Below, piece by piece: positions 49,283 through 56,397 of a DNA stretch of 64,000 nt (positions are counted from its first letter, which is position 1; each line of letters opens with the position of its first letter). The notes under the pieces are model-generated. The model ran no database searches and was not told where the DNA came from. It was given only the letters and a program-made list of their open reading frames with translations. This DNA is from Paucibacter sp. B2R-40 (GTDB lineage Bacteria; Pseudomonadota; Gammaproteobacteria; Burkholderiales; Burkholderiaceae_C), in assembly GCF_025717555.1 (NCBI RefSeq), contig NZ_JAJIRP010000002.1, forward strand, positions 62,001 through 126,000, in the 5' to 3' direction. A program made the translations under genes and the position numbers.

Positions 49283-51010
49283 TTAAGAATGAAGGCGCTG
49301 TTCCGCCACCACGTACAGCCGCCGCCAGACCCAATGGTTGAGCGCCATCACGAACACGCACATCACGCCTATGCCCAAGGCAATCCGCGGGAAGTCACCA
49401 ATCGAAGTCATGTGGGCGATATAGCTGCCCAGGCCTTGCGCCTGCAAGGTGGTGTCGCCCCAGGACACATATTCGGCCACGATGCTGGCGTTCCAGCTGC
49501 CGCCACTGGCGGTGATAGCACCCGTCACATAGCTCGGAAAGATCGCCGGCAACAGATAACGACGCCATTTCAACCAGCCGCGCAGGCCCAAGTTTTGGGC
49601 CGCAAAACGCAGCTCGGACGGGATCAGAGAGGCACCGGCGATCACATTGAACAAGATATACCACTGCGTGCCGAGCACCATCAGCGGCGACAGCCAGATG
49701 TCGGGGTTGAGCTTCCAGTGCACGATCAGCATCACCGCCACCGGGAACATCAGATTGGCCGGGAAGGCCGCCAGGAATTGCGCCAGCGCCTGCACCCGAC
49801 CGGCAATGCGCGGGTTGAGGCCGATCCACACGCCGATCGGCACCCAGATCAGGGAGGCCAGCGCGATCAACAGCAGCACGCGCAGCAAGGTGTAGGCCCC
49901 GAGCTTGAAAACATGGGCCGCCTCGGCCCAGCCCACCTCGGTATGGATAAAGCGCAGCAAATGCCACAGCGCGAACAGCACGGCGGCCGCCAGCACGGCA
50001 TCCCAAGCCCGCGCCCAGAGCGGATTGCCTGGCTGCGGGCGAGCACGTATCGATGTGCCGTCAAAACGCCGGCGCGTCCACCGGAAGCTGGCCACCAACA
50101 AGCGCCCGGGCAACACGCCCACGCGCTGCAACAAGGCCGTACGGCGCAGCCAAGTCAGCAGCCAGGAGTTCGGCACCTGCTCATTGCCCGACTCTTCAAA
50201 GCGGAACTTGTCGGCCCAGGCCAGCAGCGGACGGAAGAACAATTGGTCATACAGCAGAATGCCGATCAGCATCGCCAGGATGGCGTAGCCGATCGCGGCC
50301 AAGTCGCGCGCGGCAATCGCCATCGCGATATAGGAGCCGACGCCGGGCAGCTTGATGTCTTGATTGGCGACCGAGATCGCCTCGGAGGCGACCACAAAGA
50401 ACCAGCCGCCGGACATGCTCATCATCATGTTCCACAGCAGGCCCGGCATCGCGAACGGCAACTCCAGTCGCCAAAACCGCTGCCAACCGGAGAGCTGAAA
50501 AATGCTGGCGGCCTCCTGCAATTCGGCCGGCACCGTACGCATCGACTGGTAGAGGCTGAAGGCCATATTCCAGGCCTGCGACGTGAAGATAGCAAAGATG
50601 GCCGCGCATTCAACGCCGAGCAAGCTGCCCGGAAAGATCGCGATAAAGCCGGTCACCGTGATCGACAAAAAGCCCAGAATCGGAATCGACTGCAGAATGT
50701 CCAGCAAGGGCACCAGCACCCGTTCGGCGGCCTTGTACTTGGCGGCGAGCGCGGCGAAAGCGCAGGCAAACAGCACCGAAGCACCCAGCGCCAGGAACAT
50801 GCGCAGCGTGGTGCGCAGCAAGTAATAAGGTAAGACAGCGGGGTCCAGGCTGATCGGCAACACCTCGCCCAAATGGAAAGGCTGTGCCATCTGCGAGCCG
50901 GCCAGGGCCAGCAAGCTGAGCAGCGCCAGCACCAGCGGCAGCAAGGCCCAATCCCAGCGATTGGTGCGGCCGTCAAGAACTTGCTGAGGGAAAAACCGTT
51001 TGTCTTGCAT
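49283..51010 (-). CDS. ABC transporter permease with two fused membrane domains
   Basis: A 575-residue inner-membrane protein with two tandem permease domains of the nitrate/sulfonate type, each with an EAA-type loop: ELQEAASIFQLSGWQRFWRL near 165 and ELRFAAQNLGLRGWLKWRRY near 470. About 12 hydrophobic segments. One polypeptide can therefore supply both halves of the channel. It is operonic with the ATPase. The substrate is unknown; sulfonates, nitrate, bicarbonate or a pyrimidine precursor are possible by family. Confidence 0.9.
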   Translation of the reverse strand: MQDKRFFPQQVLDGRTNRWDWALLPLVLALLSLLALAGSQMAQPFHLGEVLPISLDPAVLPYYLLRTTLRMFLALGASVLFACAFAALAAKYKAAERVLVPLLDILQSIPILGFLSITVTGFIAIFPGSLLGVECAAIFAIFTSQAWNMAFSLYQSMRTVPAELQEAASIFQLSGWQRFWRLELPFAMPGLLWNMMMSMSGGWFFVVASEAISVANQDIKLPGVGSYIAMAIAARDLAAIGYAILAMLIGILLYDQLFFRPLLAWADKFRFEESGNEQVPNSWLLTWLRRTALLQRVGVLPGRLLVASFRWTRRRFDGTSIRARPQPGNPLWARAWDAVLAAAVLFALWHLLRFIHTEVGWAEAAHVFKLGAYTLLRVLLLIALASLIWVPIGVWIGLNPRIAGRVQALAQFLAAFPANLMFPVAVMLIVHWKLNPDIWLSPLMVLGTQWYILFNVIAGASLIPSELRFAAQNLGLRGWLKWRRYLLPAIFPSYVTGAITASGGSWNASIVAEYVSWGDTTLQAQGLGSYIAHMTSIGDFPRIALGIGVMCVFVMALNHWVWRRLYVVAEQRLHS

Positions 51011-51096
51011 GACTTGAGCGTGACCGTCAGCGGAGGTGCGAAATCATAGCTGCGCCACATGGCAAAGCTCGGGTTTTCCCGAGCAGCGCGCTCAAT

Positions 51097-52365
51097 TCAA
51101 GCCGCCAGCAGCGTCTGCAACTCCTGCTCGCGGATGCCGTAAAAGCGCTTGATCTCGGCGATCTGCGCTTGCAGCTCCGACCGCCTTGCCGCGCTCAGCG
51201 GCTGCGCGCGCTTGACGGCCAGAATCATCTTGTTCTTGCTGGTGTGCTCCAGCGCCACAAACTCGAACACTTGGGTGTCATAACCCTCGGCCTCCAGCAG
51301 CAGCGCGCGCAGACCATCGGTGACCATTTCGGCCTCCTGGCCCAGATGGATGCCATGCTGCAAAAGCGGGCGCAAGAGAGTGGGCGTCTGCATCTGCGGC
51401 CGCACCTGCTTGTGGCAACAAGGCGAGCACATGATGACCTTGGCGCCGGCGCGCAGGCCGAAGTGGATCGCATAGTCGGTGGCGATGTCGCAGGCGTGCA
51501 GCGCGATCATGACGTCCAGCCTCAGCGGTGTGTAGCTGCGCACATCGCCCTGATCAAAACGAAGGCCCGTCATCTGATGCTTGGCCGCGGCCGCGCCGCA
51601 GAGCTTGACCATATCGTCGCGCAGTTCGACGCCGGTCACCTCGGCACGTTTGCCCTGCGCACGCAACCAGTCATGCATGGCAAAGGTCAGATAGCCCTTG
51701 CCGGAGCCGAAATCGGCCACATGCACATCCGGGCTGTCGCTCAGGCCGGAAGACTTCAAGGCGGCTGAAAAAATCTCGATGAACTTGTTGATCTGTTTCC
51801 ATTTGCGCGACATCGCCGGCACCAATTGCGCCTTTTCATCCCCAACAGCGCGCACCAGATGCGTGACCCCCAGATCCAGCCAGAAGGGCCGGCTCAACTC
51901 CAGATAGCGCAGCTTTTCCTTGTCATGGCCTGCCTGCCCTTTCAACTCAGCAGCGATCGGCAGCGCTGCCGCCGGCACCTTGCCCAGACGCAAGCTGGGC
52001 CGGCCCTTGCGGCTGAACACCAGTTGCACTTCCTCGCTCTGCGTTTGCAGATGTGCGCTGTGGAACTGCGCACCCAGCAGCTCGGACAAAATCGCCAGCG
52101 CCTCGGGGACTGGGTGGTTCTTGGTGATGTCGCGGGTTTGATAGCGCCACAGGAAGGACAGCTGGCGCTCGCCGCGCAACAGCACTTCGCGCACCATCAG
52201 CCGGTCCAGCTGGGCCTCGCTGCCGACATATTTGCTCAACAGCAATTTGGCGAACGTGGCGTTGGCCAGCGCCGTTTCCAGCAGGCGCAAGAATCGCGCT
52301 TTGGCATCGGCCTTGGCTGCTGGAGGCTCGGGTGGCGCGCTGTCGGGAATCAGATCTGTGAACAT
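51097..52365 (-). CDS. Class I SAM-dependent methyltransferase
   Basis: Protein of 422 residues. The methyltransferase core follows a 200-residue N-terminal part: HVADFGSGKGYLTFAMHDWL near 212 (motif I), VTGVELRDDMV (motif II), and ALHACDIATDYAIHFG near 283. A cysteine pair in MCSPCCHKQ follows. It resembles the GSTCD/Methyltransf_32 group, whose substrates are mostly RNA or unknown. The start is an ATG; a TTG two codons earlier is also possible. It stands alone after the ABC genes. Confidence 0.88.
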   Translation of the reverse strand: MFTDLIPDSAPPEPPAAKADAKARFLRLLETALANATFAKLLLSKYVGSEAQLDRLMVREVLLRGERQLSFLWRYQTRDITKNHPVPEALAILSELLGAQFHSAHLQTQSEEVQLVFSRKGRPSLRLGKVPAAALPIAAELKGQAGHDKEKLRYLELSRPFWLDLGVTHLVRAVGDEKAQLVPAMSRKWKQINKFIEIFSAALKSSGLSDSPDVHVADFGSGKGYLTFAMHDWLRAQGKRAEVTGVELRDDMVKLCGAAAAKHQMTGLRFDQGDVRSYTPLRLDVMIALHACDIATDYAIHFGLRAGAKVIMCSPCCHKQVRPQMQTPTLLRPLLQHGIHLGQEAEMVTDGLRALLLEAEGYDTQVFEFVALEHTSKNKMILAVKRAQPLSAARRSELQAQIAEIKRFYGIREQELQTLLAA

Positions 52366-52413
52366 CGGCAAGGGCCAAGTGGGTGAGCAAGCGACTGATT
52401 TTCGCTCATAGAC

Positions 52414-54129
52414 TCAATCCTTGCCGCTGCGCCATACGGCCGCAAACGCACGCCACTTGTTCCAAGCCGACATACGCTCATCCGACAAGGCATCCAGGAA
52501 GTCCGACAAGCGCTTGGACTTGACCATGGTGTAAATCGTCAGCGCCAAGGTCGCCACCATCACCACGGCAAAGTAGAGCAGACGCTCGCTCAGCGGCGCT
52601 TCGGCCTCGGCGAGCAAATTCATGCCCAAGAATCCGGTCGTGATGGTGCCCACCAGACCAAAAATCGTCACCACCGTCAGACGCACCACCGTGTTGGCCT
52701 GGCGACGAATGCTGTCGGTTTCCAGATAGGCGCTCATATCGGTGATGCGCTCCTTGACCTCAGCGTACAGCACCGGCAACTCCAGATGATTTGCACACAT
52801 GCGAAACAAGGCACGCGACTGCGCTTGCTCGGCCACCTCGTGGAACCAGTAACGGTGCGAGAAGCGCAAAAAACCCTCGAAGCTGGAGCGAATCGCACGC
52901 TTGAAGCGGCGCACGTTTTCGGCATCCTGCACGTTCAAGCGCCGCAACGCCTCGACCAGGCGGTCGGAGAACATCAGCAGCGAAGCCTTTTGGAAATGCG
53001 CAATCAGAAAGATCAAAAAATGCTGATGGCGGAACTGCGCCAGCACGCCGCGGTCGCGGCAGCTGAAGAAAGCCGAGTCCGCCCGGCCGATCACCACCAA
53101 GGAGTGCCCACCGCACAAGTAACGCGTATTCGGTGCGGGTCCGGCATCGCTCCAGAAGCGGTCATAGCAATACTTGCTTTCGAAATCGTGCAGATGCTGC
53201 TCGGAGAACGGCAGCTCTTGCACGCCGGCTTGCGCTGCCGGCCCCGTCACCAGCCCCAGACTGACCATCTCGCTGCGCGACAAGGCGCGCGGCTCATCCA
53301 GCGCCAGGTAAGCCATCATCGGCATCCGGTAATACTCGATCTGACGGTAGCGCAGCGCGCCGGCTTCGGCCGAATGATCGACCACCAGCGGGCGCAACAC
53401 AAAGGCCCAATGCTCGGCAATGCAAGGCGCACGGTGCTCCTGCACTTGCGCGATGTAATGCTCGCGCTCCAGCGCATCCGAGGCCGACAAGACCTGACCC
53501 TGTGCATCCAGCCATTCGGCGCTGGCCAGGCTATGCAAGGGCAAGCCTTGCGCGTCCCAGCCGGACGGGTAAGCGCGGCCCAAGCGGTACAGCAGCTCCT
53601 GCGCCTGGCGCAGTTCCAGATCGGTGGTGCAAACCTCGACATTGAGCAGCACCACGTCCACGTCGAAGAAGAAGTACAGGTCCACGTGGACGACATCCAG
53701 CGTCAGCGGCGCGGCACCGGGCCTGGGGCAGACGCGCAGCTGAGCCAAATCACGGCGCCGGAACACCTTCATGCCGGCTTCGCTGCGCCCGTCTTGCGGC
53801 CTGCCGGGTGAGCGCCCGTCGCCATAGAGAAAGCGCTGCACATAGGGCAAAAAGGTCACGAACTCCTGGTAGTGGCGTTCGTGAAAGCTGGCCGGGTCGC
53901 CGGTGTATTCGTCGACCAACTCATGCCAGGGGCCGGCATTGGGTTCGCCATTTTGCCCTTGGGGCAGCAGCTCCCAAGGGCGTCGCGGCGCGCCCGGCTC
54001 CTCGCCCAAGGGCATCAAACGCAGCGGCCAGAGGAGGATCTGGTGCATGCGCTGCACATGGGGCGAGGACCGGGTCGCCTGACTGGGCTGACTTGACATG
54101 GCGCGAATCCGCAAAGTAGATGCAGCCAT
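52414..54129 (-). CDS. CorA-like divalent-cation transporter, divergent
   Basis: Protein of 572 residues, longer than typical CorA (about 320). The C-terminal part has two membrane segments with the CorA pore motif GMN in TTGFLGMNLLAEAEA near residue 502, preceded by a long helix (residues about 420-480). The N-terminal 350 residues are an expanded cytoplasmic domain with an acidic/aromatic DLYFFFDVDVVLLNVEV stretch. The start was put at 54129 because AGGCGG precedes the ATG pair; MSSQPSQ (54099) is an alternative. Whether it carries magnesium, cobalt or zinc is unknown. Confidence 0.82.
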   Translation of the reverse strand: MAASTLRIRAMSSQPSQATRSSPHVQRMHQILLWPLRLMPLGEEPGAPRRPWELLPQGQNGEPNAGPWHELVDEYTGDPASFHERHYQEFVTFLPYVQRFLYGDGRSPGRPQDGRSEAGMKVFRRRDLAQLRVCPRPGAAPLTLDVVHVDLYFFFDVDVVLLNVEVCTTDLELRQAQELLYRLGRAYPSGWDAQGLPLHSLASAEWLDAQGQVLSASDALEREHYIAQVQEHRAPCIAEHWAFVLRPLVVDHSAEAGALRYRQIEYYRMPMMAYLALDEPRALSRSEMVSLGLVTGPAAQAGVQELPFSEQHLHDFESKYCYDRFWSDAGPAPNTRYLCGGHSLVVIGRADSAFFSCRDRGVLAQFRHQHFLIFLIAHFQKASLLMFSDRLVEALRRLNVQDAENVRRFKRAIRSSFEGFLRFSHRYWFHEVAEQAQSRALFRMCANHLELPVLYAEVKERITDMSAYLETDSIRRQANTVVRLTVVTIFGLVGTITTGFLGMNLLAEAEAPLSERLLYFAVVMVATLALTIYTMVKSKRLSDFLDALSDERMSAWNKWRAFAAVWRSGKD

Positions 54130-54260
54130 CATGCCGCCTATTGCTGCGCGGTCAAGCGCATAGCAAACAGGGCTAAGCGCTCTATTTGTCGAACTTCTAG
54201 GGAGTGCCCAGGGAAGCCTGCGGCAGCACAATCAGTCCCCACCCAGCCCAGGAGCACGCC

Positions 54261-54866
54261 ATGTCATTTGCAACGTCCTTGCCCTTTGTATTGCGCTGGG
54301 AGGGTGGCTTTGTCGACCACCCCGCCGACCCCGGTGGCGCCACCAACAAGGGTGTCACCCAAAAGGTCTATGACAGCTGGCGAGCCAAGTACGGCCAGCC
54401 TCAGCGCTCGGTGCGCGACTTGCAGGACAGCGAGATGGCCGCCATTTACGAACAGAACTATTGGCGCGCGGCGCGCTGCGGCGATGTGCAGGACAAACTG
54501 GATCTGGCCGTCTTCGACACCGCCGTCAATATGGGCGTCGGGCGAGCCGTGGGCTTTTTGCAAGGCAGTGTGGGCTGCGCGGTCGATGGCGGCTTCGGCC
54601 CTGCGACCTTGAATGCCGTTCAATGCTGTGACCCGGCCCGCGCGCTGCCGATGTTTTGCAATGCGCGCGAAAGCTATTACCAGCGCCTGGTCGAAGCCAA
54701 GCCTGAACTGAATGTGTTTCTGCGCGGCTGGATGAACCGACTCAATGCCTTGCGCGCCAGCGTCGGCATACCGGGCTTCAGCGCCGGCGTGACGCGAGGC
54801 ATAGTCCCCGGCGAGATCATTCGGCGCTTGCCGGATCTGGGTGAAGATCCGGCTTTTGATGTCTGA
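54261..54866 (+). CDS. GH108-family N-acetylmuramidase (lysozyme, endolysin-like)
   Basis: Protein of 201 residues from a start with AGGAG seven bases upstream. The catalytic Glu is in RWEGGFVDHPADPGGATNKG near residue 14, followed by GVTQKVYDSW, typical of GH108 phage-type muramidases. The C-terminal half has the peptidoglycan-binding-like CAVDGGFGPATLNAV. No signal peptide and no holin are seen, and no other phage gene is nearby. It could be a phage remnant or domesticated enzyme. Its stop lies next to that of the cohesin-like gene. Confidence 0.88.
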   Translation: MSFATSLPFVLRWEGGFVDHPADPGGATNKGVTQKVYDSWRAKYGQPQRSVRDLQDSEMAAIYEQNYWRAARCGDVQDKLDLAVFDTAVNMGVGRAVGFLQGSVGCAVDGGFGPATLNAVQCCDPARALPMFCNARESYYQRLVEAKPELNVFLRGWMNRLNALRASVGIPGFSAGVTRGIVPGEIIRRLPDLGEDPAFDV

Positions 54867-55463
54867 TCAGGCCGCCCGGCGACGCAAGGCCGCCAAGCCG
54901 GCCAGGCCGGCACCGAACAGCAGATAGGTCGACGGCTCGGGCACGGCCACCGTTTGCAGCGTCAGCGGCTGCGTCGTCACCGTCACATCACCCAGATTCG
55001 AATTGAGGAAGATGGCATCAGAGAAGTTCAGCACACTGCTGCCAACGCTCAATACATTGAAGCTGATATGCGCCAGGCTGCCGCTGCCGCTGACACCCGG
55101 CACGGCGCCCTGCAAGGTGTTGAACACCAAGTCGATGGAACCGAGCGAATTATTGATGCTGCCGCCGTCTGCAAATGTCGAGCCGCCGCCGCTGGCCAGA
55201 AAGCCGCCTTCCGTCACGCCCGTCGCCTGCAGTACCGCCGCATTGAAGGACAGCGTGAACTGGTAAGCGAACAAATCGCTGACGTCAGAAATCAACACAT
55301 TCAGATCAATCACCGAGCCCTGCACGGCGGGATTTGCCGAGGCAACGATGGACAAGGTCGGGTCGGCGGCCAAGGCGGGTGCAGACAAAGCACCCAAGAC
55401 ACCGAAGACGCCCAAGAGCAAAGCGCTGTAAAAACTCTTCTTCAACGTGGGCCGGCTGGTCAT
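54867..55463 (-). CDS. Cohesin-domain PEP-CTERM protein
   Basis: Exported protein of 198 residues. Signal peptide (cleavage near APALA-ADP), a cohesin domain (about 35-165: TLSIVASANPAVQGSVIDLN, LFAYQFTLSFNAAVLQATGV, GSGSLAHISFNVL), then the PEP-CTERM signal VPEPSTYLLFGAGLAGLAA plus LRRRAA. Cohesins bind dockerins. A dockerin-bearing protease is encoded less than 1 kb away on the other strand. GAGGAG lies upstream of the start. Confidence 0.88.
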   Translation of the reverse strand: MTSRPTLKKSFYSALLLGVFGVLGALSAPALAADPTLSIVASANPAVQGSVIDLNVLISDVSDLFAYQFTLSFNAAVLQATGVTEGGFLASGGGSTFADGGSINNSLGSIDLVFNTLQGAVPGVSGSGSLAHISFNVLSVGSSVLNFSDAIFLNSNLGDVTVTTQPLTLQTVAVPEPSTYLLFGAGLAGLAALRRRAA

Positions 55464-55574
55464 GCTGATGTTCTCCTCTGCCCTGTAGGCGGCTAAATTG
55501 GCGTCGAGTCCGCAACGGCTTTTTGCGCCGGCGCCTAACGTCTAATGACATAGATAAATGTTTGGCAAGCCGAA

Positions 55575-55595
55575 CCTTCGCCTTGTCGGCGAAGG
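55575..55595. repeat. Hairpin CCTTCGCC-TTGTC-GGCGAAGG
   Basis: Perfect 8-bp stem with a 5-base loop, in the 234-bp gap between the cohesin-like start and the DUF6438-like stop. It could weakly terminate the leftward DUF6438-like transcript; no clear T tract follows. Confidence 0.45.
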
Positions 55596-55697
55596 CTCCG
55601 GTCTTGCAGGGCTTGAGTTTTCCATTCGGGCGCCCACTAGGACAAGAGGGGAATCCCGCCCTTTGTGTGCAGCGCGGCTAAAACCCCACGGGTGCTT

Positions 55698-56171
55698 TCA
55701 CCTGAAGTCGATCCGGGCTCGCGCGGCCTGCATCGCGGATTCAATGACATTGAACGCCTCGGGGCCCTGGCTCTCTCTGCGAAACACCTGCCGGGTGGCG
55801 CCGCCACGCCACTCGATGCTGATCACTGCCCAGGCGCCGTCGCGGATCTGCGGATCCTCATACACCGCCTGCATCGCCAAAAAGCCCTGTGCCAAAGTGA
55901 GTCGCACCAAAGCATCGAAATCCGCTTCGCTGACGGAGCCATGGCGGCTGACATCTTCGGTTTGGTGGCGGGCCTTGCCGGTCGAAGTCAGGCTGGCGAG
56001 GCCGTCCCGGCGCAGCACCAAGCGTTCGCCGCTGCTGCAGCCGAAACAGTCCTTCTCCAGGGAGATTTGGATGATTTCACGGCTGTTGGTCGGCCACACA
56101 AGACCCTCCTCGCCCTGGCCGCAAGCGGGCCCAATTCCGAGTGCGGCAAGCCACAAAACAAGCGCCCGCAT
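55698..56171 (-). CDS. DUF6438-like secreted protein
   Basis: Protein of 157 residues from the start MRALVLWL, which opens a signal peptide. The mature part begins with IIQISLEKDCFGCSSGERLV, matching the DUF6438 pattern of a beta strand then CFGxC, followed by DGLASLTSTGKA and a helical SEADFDALVRLTLAQGF. Its function is unknown in the family. It is divergent from the metalloprotease gene. Confidence 0.7.
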   Translation of the reverse strand: MRALVLWLAALGIGPACGQGEEGLVWPTNSREIIQISLEKDCFGCSSGERLVLRRDGLASLTSTGKARHQTEDVSRHGSVSEADFDALVRLTLAQGFLAMQAVYEDPQIRDGAWAVISIEWRGGATRQVFRRESQGPEAFNVIESAMQAARARIDFR

Positions 56172-56287
56172 CGTGCGCTGCAGATTGCACTCAAGCCGAA
56201 ATTCCCTCGTCGCACTTGATTGCCTCATCGGGATTGCCCCTCTATTGCTGCTCAAAACTGTCCACTATTCTTGCACCCTTATTCAAA

Positions 56288-56317
56288 CGGATAGCGAATC
56301 CGTGGTCTATCGAATAG
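56288..56317. promoter_or_regulatory. Two adjacent short palindromes upstream of metalloprotease gene
   Basis: CGGAT-AGCGA-ATCCG (56288-56302) and CTAT-CGA-ATAG (56307-56317), in an A+T-rich part of the divergent gap, about 80-110 bp before the protease start. Both share a central GCGA/CGA core, which would fit two binding sites for one regulator. Confidence 0.35.
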
Positions 56318-56397
56318 CAAGTTAGTAAATGCCGGCTGACCGCTGATCCCGCGCCTTATCCCTTGATCCACAGTTCACGCCCCATAAAGGACAGCAC

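Noticed and set aside
49142-50833. A 563-codon open frame on the plus strand
   Set aside because: Antisense to the permease gene; the translation is His/Gln/Arg-rich as expected for the complement of a membrane protein.
54261-54866. Prophage
   Set aside because: Only one muramidase gene; no holin, portal, terminase or integrase in the window.
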